DNA from: UMGS1975 sp959600905
GTDB lineage: Bacteria; Bacillota; Clostridia; Christensenellales; QAND01
NCBI GenBank assembly: GCA_959600905.1
Contig: CAUGNO010000003.1
Location: 1-64,000, forward strand
Direction of reading: 5' to 3'
Length of the DNA: 64,000 nucleotides
Of the stretch, positions 17,281 to 27,700 are shown piece by piece (the first letter of the stretch is position 1; each line of letters starts with the position of its first letter). The translations under genes were made by a program, and so were the position numbers. Under the pieces are notes generated by a model that made no database searches, was not told the DNA's origin, and saw nothing but the letters and a program-made list of their open reading frames with translations.

Positions 17281-17553
17281 TTATTTGATAGCATCTTTCA
17301 AGGCTTTGCCCGCTTTGAAAGCCGGCACCTTGGTAGCCGGGAAATCCATCGGCTGTTTGGTCAACGGGTTGATGCCCTTACGCGCTGCGCGTTCACGCAC
17401 TTCGAAGTTGCCAAAGCCAACCAGCTGTACCTTCTCGCCTGCTTTCAGAGTTTCTACCACTGCATCCAATACAGCATTTACCGCTTTTTCTGCGTCTTTC
17501 TTGGCCAAACCGCTCTTTTCGGCTACACAACCGATCAATTCAGTTTTGTTCAT
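17281..17553 (-). CDS. hup: HU-type DNA-binding protein
   Basis: This 90-residue protein is a histone-like nucleoid protein of the HU family. MNKTELIGCVAEKSGLAKKD begins the dimerisation helices. GFGNFEVRERAARKGINP is the family signature, and the arm carries NPLTKQPMDFPAT. It bends DNA as a dimer. AGGAGGG lies upstream of the ATG. It has its own promoter and terminator between mazG and rqcP, as in several Clostridia. Confidence 0.97.
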   Translation of the reverse strand: MNKTELIGCVAEKSGLAKKDAEKAVNAVLDAVVETLKAGEKVQLVGFGNFEVRERAARKGINPLTKQPMDFPATKVPAFKAGKALKDAIK

Positions 17554-17616
17554 ATTCGTGCCCTCCTAGTGATAGTTGCGCCAAGCGCAAATTTTTCTCG
17601 TTTTTATGTCTTGACC

Positions 17617-17645
17617 ATTTTCCACCAAACAGTCTAGAATGTCAA
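17617..17645 (-). promoter_or_regulatory. Probable hup promoter
   Basis: On the minus strand a perfect TTGACA (17640-17645) lies 17 bases from GAAAAT (17617-17622). The -35 box overlaps the mazG stop codon. The -10 is moderate. Confidence 0.55.
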
Positions 17646-19102
17646 GCTTTTTCTTGCCTTTCCAAGCGCTTTGCCTTTTCCCACAGCCCATCCAGCGTTT
17701 CCAGTGTCTGGCCGCTTAGCATCATTCCTGATCGTACGGCCGCCTGTTCCATCGCACGGAAACGGCGTATAAACTTCTCACAAGCCGCCATCAGCGCCGT
17801 TTCCGCATGTACGCCGCAAAGCCGCACCACATTGACCGCAGCAAACAGCAAATCGCCCGCTTCTTCCTCGATGCGCACCGGGTCCTCCTGCAGCGCCTCC
17901 AACAGCTCGGCCAGTTCTTCTTTTACCTTGCCGGCTGCCGGCTCTGGCGCATGCCAGTCAAAGCCGATGCTCTTGGCCTTCTTTTGGATTTTCTGCGCAC
18001 GCATCAGGGCAGGCAGCCCATCTCCTACGCCCTTCATCAAGGAATCTTCCTGTGTATGCCCTTTTTCCGTTTTCTTGATCTCTTCCCAATTTTCCAACAC
18101 CTCGCCTGTCCCGCTGACCGTTACGCTGCCAAAAACATGCGGATGGCGGCGGATCAGCTTTTCGCAAATTCCGCTGCATATGTCCACAGGCGTAAACTCC
18201 ATCTGTTCCTGCGCAATTTCCGCATTCATCGCCACCTGCAGCAGCACATCGCCCAGCTCCTCGCATAGGTGCTCCATATCCCCTTCATCCACCGCTGCAA
18301 TCGCCTCGCAAGCCTCTTCCAGCATGGCGGATTTCAAGGAAAAATGCGTTTGTTCTGCATCCCAGGGGCATCCATCTGGTGCGCGCAGTATACCGGCGAT
18401 TTTTTGCAAATCTGCATATACGTAGCGCTTGCGCTTTTCAAAGGGCAGCGGCGGCACTACCAGGCAGCTGGTCGCATCAAAATGGGGCTGTCGATCCATC
18501 TCATACAGAGGGCACCAGCGGTGGTGCATCCGTTCGGCATCCGCCCATACCAGAGCTACCTGCCAGTCCTCCGGATACAGCTCCATCAGGTCAACCTTGT
18601 ATTGGCTTGCCTTTATCGGCTGATCCAAATCACAGATCACCTGGCTTTTTCCACAATCCAATCTTAAAAGATCCAGCGCTTCATAGTGCGTCTGTACCCC
18701 TTGTTCACAGGGTGCGCCCGCCTCGGCCATTGCAGCGGCAGCCGTGCTCAGTCCCGGCAGAATCCCTACTTCTATGCCAAGCTCCTTGGCCCTGTTCCAA
18801 ACCGTCTGAACAGCGCTTTGTCCTTGACTAGCTTCTCCCGTAACGGCAAATACAATACGCCTTTCCCGGCCTGCCTCCACAATTTTTTCCGCTACGGCCC
18901 GGTTGAGCGCATCAAAATCCTGCGCCTTTTGATATTCTTCATCCAACGAAATAAAACCTATGCCCGCTTGCTTTACAATCTCGATACTGGGATGCAAGGC
19001 CGTCTGCACATAGCAGACCTCCGCCTTTTCCAGTGCCAGCACAGTCTGGCTTGTGGTATATCCCTTCGGCCCCGGCCCCAGCCCAACAATGAGTATCCCC
19101 AT
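17642..19102 (-). CDS. mazG: MazG nucleotide pyrophosphohydrolase fused to tetrapyrrole methylase-like domain
   Basis: This is the YabN-type two-domain protein, 486 residues. The N-terminal half starts MGILIVGLGPGPKGYTT, like the S-adenosylmethionine-dependent tetrapyrrole methylases. The C-terminal half holds two MazG repeats with acidic metal-binding patterns, LEEACEAIAAVDEGD...CEELGDVLLQ and KEELAELLEAL...EEEAGDLLF. MazG hydrolyses non-canonical NTPs. The start is set at 19102, where GGAGGG is 7 bases upstream and the ATG overlaps the spoVB stop as TAATG; a TTG five codons earlier is less likely. Confidence 0.94.
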   Translation of the reverse strand: MGILIVGLGPGPKGYTTSQTVLALEKAEVCYVQTALHPSIEIVKQAGIGFISLDEEYQKAQDFDALNRAVAEKIVEAGRERRIVFAVTGEASQGQSAVQTVWNRAKELGIEVGILPGLSTAAAAMAEAGAPCEQGVQTHYEALDLLRLDCGKSQVICDLDQPIKASQYKVDLMELYPEDWQVALVWADAERMHHRWCPLYEMDRQPHFDATSCLVVPPLPFEKRKRYVYADLQKIAGILRAPDGCPWDAEQTHFSLKSAMLEEACEAIAAVDEGDMEHLCEELGDVLLQVAMNAEIAQEQMEFTPVDICSGICEKLIRRHPHVFGSVTVSGTGEVLENWEEIKKTEKGHTQEDSLMKGVGDGLPALMRAQKIQKKAKSIGFDWHAPEPAAGKVKEELAELLEALQEDPVRIEEEAGDLLFAAVNVVRLCGVHAETALMAACEKFIRRFRAMEQAAVRSGMMLSGQTLETLDGLWEKAKRLERQEKA

Positions 19103-20718
19103 TAGATATCCCTCCAAATTCTCTTTTCACGCAGCCAAGAATCCAGCTTGATGCCGCCCGGCAGCATTCTAAGATCCTCCGTCGTAACAACATGGAACCC
19201 TACCACCAGCGCAAAATACACGACAATGCCAATTGCCGTTGCGCTCAAAAATAAGATCCACCCATTTACACTGTGCAGCGCCATCCATACAATCCCTACC
19301 GCCGCGGCCATCCCTAAGGTTGCCAGCATCGGCTTTACCAAAATTTCCATCACGGAAAACTGCGCCCTTAGCTCATGCAGAATACGCCATAGATCCAACA
19401 GCGCACAGACAGCATAGCACGCCACCGTGCCGATGGCGGCCCCTACAACATTGAGGCTTGGGATTTTCAGCAACACCAGCGACACCACAATTTTAACCAA
19501 AAGCCCGGCCGCCAAATTTCTTACCGGAATGTTCTGCAGGCCCAGGCCCTGCAAAATACCTGTGCAAGTTTGCGTTGCCATCAAGCAAAATAGCCCGATG
19601 GCCATTACCCGCATCAGCATAGCCGATACCGACGCATGGTCGCCTTCTGCCAGCGTACCCGGAAAAATCAACTGTAGCAAAAGCGGCCCTAACAGCATCA
19701 GCCCCACCATACACGGCAGCCCCAGCAGCGTTGTCAGCTTTAATCCGATCCCGGTATTTATCGTGCATTCCTTAAATCGTCTTAGTTTAAGGCTCGCAGA
19801 GATGCTTGGCACCAAGCTCATGTGCAGCGCTGTCGAAATGCTCACCGGCACGTAGACAATCGGGCTCACATAACCTGTCATCAACCCAAACCTACTCTCC
19901 GCCATCGCTTGGGAAAATCCACTGGATTTCAATAAATTGATAACCATAAAATTATCTACCAGAGATACCAGGCTCATCGCGGCAGCCGCCAGGGTAATGG
20001 GCAAAGCCAAATGCAGCAGATCTTTGCGAATTTTCTTTTTTTCCGGATATGTGCGTACATGCGGGCTTGTCCTAACTTCATGCATCAGCGCATTTTTCCC
20101 GCGTCCATAACGGATCATCAAATACACCAGCGAGCACAGCTCCGCCGCAGGGATGGCCGCCAGCGCCCCTACCGACGCCAACAATGTGCTGCTATGGATC
20201 AGCCAGTAAGCCAACCCCAGCCCCAACACCGTTTTTACGATTTCCTCTACCAGCTGCGAAACGGCCGTGGGTGCCATCTCCTGCAGGCCCTGAAAATAGC
20301 CTCGATAGGCTGCAATGCCGCTCATAAAGAAAACCGCCGGCGATAACGATAGGATCGTCATCCACGCCTCTGAGACACCCTGCAGCCGCACAATCCAGAA
20401 CGACCCTGCAGCCAGCAGCACAGAGCCCCCCAAACCGGCCAGCAAAAGCGTCCGAAAACAGGTTACAAAAAAATAATGTGCGGTCCGATAATCGCCAAGA
20501 GCAGCAAATTCTGAAACCCGCTTGCTGATCGCTGCCGGGATGCCAGAGGTGGCCACCACTGTTAAAAGCACATAGATCGGATAGGCCAGCTGGTAGTAGG
20601 CAATGCCCATAGTTCCGATACAGCCGGCCAGCATAATGCGAAATAGAGAGCCAATGGCGCTGCATAGCAGTCCAGCACTGCCAAGCTTTACCGCGCCGTG
20701 CGCAAACCCTTTTTTCAT
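19102..20718 (-). CDS. spoVB: SpoVB/MurJ-type polysaccharide flippase
   Basis: This 538-residue integral membrane protein has about 14 hydrophobic segments and belongs to the MVF/oligosaccharide flippase superfamily. Recognisable stretches include SGIPAAISKRVSEF, near residues 60-75, and the PSISASLKLRR loop. In Bacillus SpoVB lies between spoVT and mazG and is needed for spore cortex formation, presumably as a lipid II-type flippase. The same order here supports that role rather than vegetative MurJ, although the two cannot be separated by sequence reading alone. Confidence 0.88.
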   Translation of the reverse strand: MKKGFAHGAVKLGSAGLLCSAIGSLFRIMLAGCIGTMGIAYYQLAYPIYVLLTVVATSGIPAAISKRVSEFAALGDYRTAHYFFVTCFRTLLLAGLGGSVLLAAGSFWIVRLQGVSEAWMTILSLSPAVFFMSGIAAYRGYFQGLQEMAPTAVSQLVEEIVKTVLGLGLAYWLIHSSTLLASVGALAAIPAAELCSLVYLMIRYGRGKNALMHEVRTSPHVRTYPEKKKIRKDLLHLALPITLAAAAMSLVSLVDNFMVINLLKSSGFSQAMAESRFGLMTGYVSPIVYVPVSISTALHMSLVPSISASLKLRRFKECTINTGIGLKLTTLLGLPCMVGLMLLGPLLLQLIFPGTLAEGDHASVSAMLMRVMAIGLFCLMATQTCTGILQGLGLQNIPVRNLAAGLLVKIVVSLVLLKIPSLNVVGAAIGTVACYAVCALLDLWRILHELRAQFSVMEILVKPMLATLGMAAAVGIVWMALHSVNGWILFLSATAIGIVVYFALVVGFHVVTTEDLRMLPGGIKLDSWLREKRIWRDI

Positions 20719-20795
20719 GCCGATGGCCCTCCTCTCTGCTCGTTTCTCTTTTATGTATGTGCTTTATTATAGCATCTTCCGCCAAAAAACCCCAG

Positions 20796-20826
20796 AAAAA
20801 AAGCCGCTTTCTCAGCGGCCTTTTTT
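20796..20826 (-). terminator. Terminator after spoVT
   Basis: A GCCGCT/AGCGGC stem with a 5-base loop is flanked by A-runs and T-runs, immediately after the spoVT stop. It suggests that spoVB begins a new transcript or depends on readthrough. Confidence 0.8.
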
Positions 20827-20832
20827 ACGGAT

Positions 20833-21387
20833 TCATTGTTCCAGCTGGCGTCCCAAAAACCCAGCTGTTGTCTGCGTTACCTTTAGCTCCGTTTCTCCAA
20901 ACTTGCAGTCCTCCTGTCTGGACAACAGTACCACAGCACCCGTAGCCTCCCCTTCGCTGATCACAGGTACAACGATCTGGGCGATGGTCTGGCTGGCATT
21001 ATCCTGCTCGGTAATTGGCATGGGCTTTCCTCCGCTTCGCCGGTCGGTAAGAATAGGTTTTCTTTGCTCCATGGCCTGTTCCATCTCACGGCTGACTGCG
21101 TGATCCAGATATTCTTTCTTCTGCACCCCGGCGGTTGCAATGACGCTGTCACGGTCACAGATCATCGCAATATGCCCCAAGGACTTATTCAGCGCCTCCA
21201 CATATTCCTTAGCAAAGGCGCCCAGCTCTCCCATCGGGGAATATTTTTTTAGAATGATCTCTCCATTTCGGTCTGTGAATATCTCTAAAGGATCTCCTTC
21301 ACGGATGCGCAGCGTCCGCCGGATCTCCTTTGGCACCACGACTCTTCCCAATTCGTCGATTCTGCGTACGATCCCTGTCGCTTTCAT
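20833..21387 (-). CDS. spoVT: Stage V sporulation protein T
   Basis: This 184-residue regulator has an N-terminal AbrB-type swapped-hairpin DNA-binding domain, MKATGIVRRIDELGRVVVPK, ending near residue 50. A GAF-like domain follows. SpoVT is a forespore-specific regulator of late sporulation genes. The start at 21387 is chosen because AGGAGG lies just upstream; the longer reading frame from 21540 adds 51 residues with no family match. It marks the organism as an endospore former or recent descendant of one. Confidence 0.95.
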   Translation of the reverse strand: MKATGIVRRIDELGRVVVPKEIRRTLRIREGDPLEIFTDRNGEIILKKYSPMGELGAFAKEYVEALNKSLGHIAMICDRDSVIATAGVQKKEYLDHAVSREMEQAMEQRKPILTDRRSGGKPMPITEQDNASQTIAQIVVPVISEGEATGAVVLLSRQEDCKFGETELKVTQTTAGFLGRQLEQ

Positions 21388-21523
21388 ACATGTTCCTCCT
21401 GCCTTATGCAAACTTCTACCTCTGTTGCCGATATTTTCTGCTAATTGGCAGGTTTTTATCAGGAAAGTTTTTTTATGGGAAAAACATTTTTTTCCAAATG
21501 CTTCATTGCGTATTGCACCGCGC

Positions 21524-21552
21524 TTGCAACCGCCCCTCAATACCAGTACAAT
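21524..21552 (+). promoter_or_regulatory. Promoter for the phosphohexomutase gene
   Basis: TTGCAA (21524-21529) and TACAAT (21547-21552) are separated by 17 bases and lie about 47 bases upstream of the start codon. The -10 matches five of six positions. Confidence 0.6.
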
Positions 21553-21598
21553 AAAACAAATAAAAAAGACATTTGTATGTCGTTAGGAGCAAGACATA

Positions 21599-23089
21599 AT
21601 GCAGCTATCCAGTTTGCAAAACGGAAGCGATATACGCGGCGTCGCCATGGGCCCGCAGGCCAATTTAACGGCCAAGGAGGTAGACACGCTCAGCCGTGCC
21701 TTTGCCCTTTGGCTGGCTGGGCGCACCCAGCGCACAGCCCCCCGCATAGCCGTTGGGATGGACGCTCGGCTTTCCGGCCCCGCCTTGAAAGAGGCCTGTA
21801 TTGCCGCGTTAGCGGATTGCGGGCTTTTTGTCCTCGATTGCGGGATGGCCAGCACGCCCGCTATGTTTATGACAACCGTGTCCGCTCAAACACATTGCGA
21901 CGGCGCCGTGATGCTGACCGCCAGCCATCTGCCCAGCGATCGTAACGGAATGAAGTTTTTCACTTGTCAGGGTGGTTTGGAATCCGGTGAAATTGCAGCG
22001 CTTCTTCGCCTATCCGAAGGGGATTTGCCCAGCGGCCGAGCAGGCCAAGTACAGACGTTTGACTTCATTTCTATCTATGCAGAGGGGCTGCGTCAAAAAA
22101 TTCAGCAGGAAACCGGCCAGGCCCAGCCGCTCAAAGGGCTGAAAATTCTTGTAGACGCCGGCAACGGCGCCGGTGGCTTTTATGCTGAAAAGGTGTTGCA
22201 GCCCTTGGGGGCCGATATTCAAGGCAGCCAGTTTTTGGAGCCAGACGGGCATTTCCCCCATCATATTCCTAATCCTGAAAATGCCGAGGCCATGCAAAGC
22301 CTTGTAGACGCTGTGATCCGTCACAATGCCGATTTTGGTTTGATTTTTGATACCGATGTAGACCGGGTAGGCGCCGTAGACAAAGGCGGCGTTGTGCTGA
22401 ATAAAAACCGCCTTATCGCGGTCATCTCCGCTGTTTTGCTCCGTGAAACGCCGGGCGCTGTCATCGTGACGGATTCCATTACCTCCACAGGGCTGGCAGA
22501 GTTCATCAAGGCGCACGGCGGGATACATCGCCGCTTTAAGCGCGGCTACAAAAACGTCATCAATGAGGCGATCCGCTTAAACCATGCCGGCCAATATACG
22601 CCTCTTGCCATCGAAACCAGCGGTCATGCCGCCTTAAAGGAAAACTATTTTTTGGACGACGGTGCTTATCTTGCCACGCGTCTTGTCATCGAAGTGGCAC
22701 GCCTGCATCAGAAAGGGCTTTGCATCGCGGACCTTCTTGCCGATCTTTCCGAACCCGCGGAGAGCTGTGAATTCCGCTTGGCCATCCGCACAGATGCGTT
22801 TCGTGATTTCGGCCAGTCGCTTATCCAGGCACTCTTTGCCTATGCCGATACGCAGCCCTCTTTTCAGCCTGCCCCGGAAAACCATGAAGGCATCCGCGTC
22901 CAGTTTTCCCCCGAAAACGGCGACGGCTGGTTTCTCCTCCGCCTTTCCCTCCACGAGCCGCTCATTGCCATCAACATCGAAAGCGAACGGGCGGGCGGGG
23001 TTCGCACCATCGCGCAGCAGCTAATGAAGTTTCTCTCCGCCTATCAAGGGGAATTGGATCTATCTCCCTTGGCATCGTATCTTTCGTAA
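21599..23089 (+). CDS. Phosphomannomutase/phosphoglucomutase
   Basis: This 496-residue protein belongs to the alpha-D-phosphohexomutase superfamily. The phosphoserine loop reads TASHLPSDRNGMKFF, near residue 105. The magnesium-binding loop DTDVDRVGAVD lies near residue 250, and the sugar-specificity loop ETSGHAALKENYFLDDGAYL near residue 340. It interconverts 6- and 1-phosphates of mannose or glucose; which sugar is preferred cannot be read here. AGGAG lies 9 bases before the ATG. It is the only plus-strand gene between 1 and 30 kb and breaks the usual mfd-spoVT adjacency. Confidence 0.92.
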   Translation: MQLSSLQNGSDIRGVAMGPQANLTAKEVDTLSRAFALWLAGRTQRTAPRIAVGMDARLSGPALKEACIAALADCGLFVLDCGMASTPAMFMTTVSAQTHCDGAVMLTASHLPSDRNGMKFFTCQGGLESGEIAALLRLSEGDLPSGRAGQVQTFDFISIYAEGLRQKIQQETGQAQPLKGLKILVDAGNGAGGFYAEKVLQPLGADIQGSQFLEPDGHFPHHIPNPENAEAMQSLVDAVIRHNADFGLIFDTDVDRVGAVDKGGVVLNKNRLIAVISAVLLRETPGAVIVTDSITSTGLAEFIKAHGGIHRRFKRGYKNVINEAIRLNHAGQYTPLAIETSGHAALKENYFLDDGAYLATRLVIEVARLHQKGLCIADLLADLSEPAESCEFRLAIRTDAFRDFGQSLIQALFAYADTQPSFQPAPENHEGIRVQFSPENGDGWFLLRLSLHEPLIAINIESERAGGVRTIAQQLMKFLSAYQGELDLSPLASYLS

Positions 23090-23105
23090 CGCTTTCTTGT
23101 AAACA

Positions 23106-23137
23106 AAAGCCAGGCAGCAAAAAGCTGTCTGGCTTTC
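23106..23137. terminator. Shared convergent terminator
   Basis: Thirteen-base arms AAAGCCAGGCAGC and GCTGTCTGGCTTT (one G-T-type mismatch) enclose five A. It lies between the ends of two convergent genes, and T-rich tracts on both sides allow it to serve both. Confidence 0.85.
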
Positions 23138-23147
23138 TTATTCTTCG

Positions 23148-24632
23148 TTATTTGACAAAGGCCACGCGGCTCTCATATACCTTTGCATCCAACCCCTTGG
23201 CCCATTGCTCCATTTTTTCCGTCCAAACCTCTTCCTTTGCTACCTCATCCTCTTTGGAAGCTACCACTTCCTTACCGCCCTGGTCGTACGGCAGCTCCCC
23301 GGCCGCAGCATCCATCTGCAAACGGATGATATGCACGCCAAACGCAGTTGCGGTTTGCGCCAGCTCTCCCTGCTTTGTCAGCGTACGGGCCGCGGCCACA
23401 AAATCCTCATCATATGTGGTATCATCCGGCGCAATGACATAGCCGATCTTCGCTGTGACCGTATCTCCCTGCATACCCGGGTCTGTATTGTATTGTTCGA
23501 TGAGCGCATCAAAATCCTCTCCGTCTTTTGCCTTTTGCATTGCCTCATCTACCTTAGCCTGTACATTGGCCTGGGCCGTCTGGATCGCATTGCTCAGTTC
23601 TGTTTCCTTGGCTTCCAACTGCGGTTTTTTGGTATCCAGATCCTTCTGGGCCTGGGCGATGCTCTCATCATAGGCATCCAGCTTTTCCTGGCTGGCGTCC
23701 ATTTCCTGCTTTTTGGCTTCTGCCGTAGCGGTATCGTTCTCCGAAACCGCCTTATCGTATGCCTCCTTGGCAGCGTCATAAGTGGATTGCTCACTTTCCC
23801 TGCTCTCCTGATTGGTATCCAGGCTTTCCTGCGCGGTATCCACTTCTTCTTGCAGCGTCGTTTTTTCCTCGGACAGCGCTTCTACCTTGCTCTTATCAGC
23901 CGGCAGATACTCAATTAGGATCTGTTTAACCAGCAGATAGTTTTCCGGCTTATACAATAAATAATCACCTGAAGATTCGTTGGTGATCGCCGTCATAAAA
24001 TCACTCGGCGTTTTCTCATAGGTTTCCTTTTGCTCTGCCAGGTCTTCTTTATAGCGGTTTTCCAACGCTTTATCCCCGGCCTTTACATCCTTTACCGTAC
24101 TTTCATACAGCTTGTTGTACTTTCGGTTGCGCAAAAGGTCTTCTTTATAGCTGGCCGCATTTTCCGTAGCATAATAGGTACGGAAAAATTCGTCTACATC
24201 CTCGTCGATATTGCCTTCGTAGCTCTCCGGGGATACCGAATTGTATCCCAGCTGCGTTTTTACCTGGTCTATCGCATCGGCATAGGTCTCTTCTACTTCT
24301 GCGATCTCTTCCTCCGTCAGCGGCATATCCCTGTCGCAAATAGCAGCCGCTACACGCAGCTCCATCCAGCTTTGGGCCAGGGTTACGCCCTGCTCGTCCA
24401 TGTATTCTCTCAACTGGCTGTCCAGCCCCTCATCCCAGAGGTCATCCTCCACGCCATAGGCGGATAGATAGGATTGCATCTGGCTGTATAGCTGCTCCTT
24501 TGTCAGCGTCTCATCGCCTACCTTGGCAACGATCTGCGCCTTATCCTTATCGCGGTTGACCGATACGCAGCCCGTCAGCAGGCCAACGCACATTGTCATC
24601 GCCAGCGCTACGGCTGCCCATTTCTTTTTCAT
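23148..24632 (-). CDS. Parvulin-type peptidyl-prolyl isomerase lipoprotein with coiled-coil insert
   Basis: This 494-residue PrsA/SurA-like foldase has a lipoprotein signal with lipobox LLTGC (Cys22). A SurA-like N-terminal region follows to about residue 230. The parvulin domain starts at VKQILIEYL (235-243) and resumes at about 358 (AKVDEAMQKAKDGEDFDALI), ending GVHIIRLQM (432-440). Between them is a Glu/Lys/Ala/Gln-rich coiled coil of about 105 residues (247-355). The start at 24632 is chosen for the signal peptide; the longer frame from 24695 is unsupported. It is the last gene of the glmU-pth-mfd run. It probably folds secreted proteins outside the membrane. Confidence 0.88.
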   Translation of the reverse strand: MKKKWAAVALAMTMCVGLLTGCVSVNRDKDKAQIVAKVGDETLTKEQLYSQMQSYLSAYGVEDDLWDEGLDSQLREYMDEQGVTLAQSWMELRVAAAICDRDMPLTEEEIAEVEETYADAIDQVKTQLGYNSVSPESYEGNIDEDVDEFFRTYYATENAASYKEDLLRNRKYNKLYESTVKDVKAGDKALENRYKEDLAEQKETYEKTPSDFMTAITNESSGDYLLYKPENYLLVKQILIEYLPADKSKVEALSEEKTTLQEEVDTAQESLDTNQESRESEQSTYDAAKEAYDKAVSENDTATAEAKKQEMDASQEKLDAYDESIAQAQKDLDTKKPQLEAKETELSNAIQTAQANVQAKVDEAMQKAKDGEDFDALIEQYNTDPGMQGDTVTAKIGYVIAPDDTTYDEDFVAAARTLTKQGELAQTATAFGVHIIRLQMDAAAGELPYDQGGKEVVASKEDEVAKEEVWTEKMEQWAKGLDAKVYESRVAFVK

Positions 24633-24714
24633 CGGCGTCCATCCTCTCTTGTACAAAGCTCGGTTGTCAAACATATTTTTGTTATTATACCGCACTCGCT
24701 GTCCGGTTTCAATC

Positions 24715-27700
24715 TCAGCTTGCCTGGGTCAGATCCTTGAAAAATGCCATCGTCTGCTCTGTCATTTCCTCTGCAGAGGCCCGGGGCAGCTTCAACAGCA
24801 GCCCCGGCGTTTCCCCTTTTGTAAAGTGTGCACCCTGCCCAAACCGCTCTGCTGCCTGCATGATTTGAAGCGGGTCCACCTCCGCCTGCAAAGCAAACTT
24901 CATACGCGCTTGGCCCTGGCGCACTGTCACACTTGCTACGCCGGCCTCGTGTGCCAGCGCGCGCAGCAGCGAAATCTCTATCAGTTGGCGCGTTGCCTCT
25001 GGCACCGGGCCAAATCGGTCTTGCAATTCCTTCTCCAAGTCCTCCGCGTCATGCACGCCCGTGATATTGGCAATCTTGCGGTACACCTGCACCTTTTGCT
25101 CTTTAGAGCCCACATATTTTTCGGGCAGATAGGCAGCCAGCGGCGCATCTACCGTGGTTTCAAATGTCGGCGCCGGCGTCTCTCCCCTTGCCTGTTTTAC
25201 AGCGTCCGCTAACAGCTTGCAGTAGGTATCGTATCCCACGTTTGCCATATGCCCGTGCTGCTCCGGCCCCAACAGGTTGCCCGCACCCCGGATCTCTAAA
25301 TCGCGCATGGCAATGCGGAAGCCGCTGCCAAGGTCGGTAAACTCCTTGATAGCGTCCAGCCGCTTTTGCGCCGTTTCATTGATCTGCTTATTTGTTTCGT
25401 ACAATAGATAACAATACGCCGTACGCGTGCTCCGTCCGACACGCCCCCTTAGCTGATACAACTGGGAAAGCCCCAGATGGTCGGCATCCAGCACGATCAT
25501 GGTGTTGGCAGAGGGAATATCCACCCCGTTTTCCACGATGGTAGAGCACACCAGCACATCCGCCTCTCGTTCATAGAATTGCAGCATCGCGCTTTCCAGC
25601 TGGTTTTCCGTCATCTGCCCATGCGCCATGGCAAAGCGCGCTTCCGGCACGAGTTGGCGCAGCTCATGCACCAGCCACTCCATCCTCTGCACCTTATTAT
25701 AAAGGATGTACACCTGCCCGTCGCGGGCCAGCTCCCTGTGGATCGCTTCGCGGATCAGCCCCGCATCATACGGCGATACATAGGTATTTACCGGGATCCT
25801 TTGCTCCGGCGGCGTATGGATGACGGACATATCCCGGATCCCTACCAGCGACATTTCCATCGTGCGTGGGATAGGCGTAGCCGTCATCGTCAATACATCC
25901 ACGCTGCGCTTCATGTCCTTGATGGTCTCCTTATGCCCTACGCCAAACCGCTGCTCTTCATCCACCACCAGCAGCCCCAGGTCATGCGGCCTTACATCCT
26001 TGGCCAGCAGCCTGTGCGTACCGATGAGCACATCGATGCCGCCGTCGGCAAACTCCTGCAGGATCTGCTTTTGCTCCTTGGCGGTCTTGAACCGGCTCAG
26101 CACCTGCACCCGGATGGGGTACCCCTCAAACCGGGCCGCCATCGTTGCATAGTGCTGCTGGGCCAAAATCGTCGTCGGCACCAGCACCATGGCCTGCTTG
26201 GCGTCCATCACGCATTTGAAAATGGCGCGCATCGCCACCTCCGTCTTACCATAGCCGACATCACCGCACAGCAAACGATCCATGATTTTATTGGATTCCA
26301 TGTCCCGTTTGATCTCTTCTACGCTTTGCAGCTGCCCCTCCGTTTCTTCAAAGGGGAACGCCTGCTCAAACTCTGCCTGCCAAGCCGTATCCTCCGAGAA
26401 CGCATAGCCCGTCATCGCCTGCCGGGCCGCATAGATCGAAACTAGATCCTGCGCCAGCTTTTTCACTGAGCTGGAAACCTTTTTCTTCGCCTTTTCCCAC
26501 TCGGCACCGCCCATCTTGTTTACCTTGGGGGTATCGTCGTTGCCAATGTATTTTTGCAAACGGTCCGCCTGGTCAGCCGGGATGTAGAGCTTATCCCCGC
26601 CGCGGTATTCCATCAGCATAAAATCTTTGGGCTTTCCCTCTACCGTGATAGTGGTAAGCCCCTTGTATACACCGATGCCATGCACATCATGTACGGCATA
26701 ATCTCCTACTTTCAAGTCAACAGCCGGCATTGCCGCCTGTAAGGAGCTCTTCTGCTTGGCCGGCGTACGCGCCCCTTGGGTGCGGAAAATCTCATGTTCG
26801 GAAAATACGAGATAATTTTCCTCTCCCATCTCGAATCCGCTGCCCAGCGGCGCCACCGTCAAAACAGTGTACCCCTTTTGCGGCGGGTTTTTCATCTCGC
26901 TGTCCACCACACAGGAAACGCCTCTGTCCAACAGCGATTGGTAAAGCGTCTGGCAGCGCTTTTCATTTTGCAGAACCAATACCGTGCGGTACCCGTGCTT
27001 GTTGCGCAGGGTCAGCTCATCTGCCAGTAGATCAAACCTGCCATGCAGGGCTTGCGCCGGGCGAATCTGAAATACGTGGCTGTCCCCTGTTTGCTGTACA
27101 GCAGAGCATGACAGCGTATATACATCCGGCGGAGCCGTCAAATGTACATAGGGCGCCAGCTGGTTTTCCCAGCCCAGCGGCGACATCCCCTTTTCTTTAA
27201 GCTCTACTACCGTAGATTGAATCTCTAAATCTGAGGAATGGGCCGCATCCGACAGGCGTATCGGCTCATCCAGCATCAGTATACTGTCTGCCGGCAGATA
27301 GTCCACCGCCGTATACGCTGGCAAAAACAGCGACAATACCTCATAGCTTTGCGTATAATCACCTTGGGCAATGCTATCATGTAGCTGGCGCAGCCGTTCG
27401 CTCTGCTCATTTTGCGCAGACAGCGGAATGTTTTTCAGGATCTTATCCATTTCCAGCAGCGCCTTTTGCGCCTGCTTATGCGTCAGCGGTGTTTCCACAG
27501 CTGGTGATAGCGCAAACTGCTGTATTTCCTCCTGGCTACGCTGGGATAACACATCCAGCTTTCTGATCTGGTCTATCTCATCGCCAAAAAAATCCACGCG
27601 CACCGCACTGCCATCCGCGCCAAAGATATCCACTATACCGCCTCGCACGGCAAATTCGCCCGTTTCCTGTACCGTTTCATTGCGCAGGTAGCCTGCCCGC

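Noticed and set aside
20192..20785. 197-codon frame overlapping spoVB in another frame
   Set aside because: Shadow of the SpoVB coding sequence; no independent start signal.
25477..26445. 322-codon plus-strand open frame opposite mfd
   Set aside because: Antisense shadow; the minus-strand frame is unmistakably Mfd.
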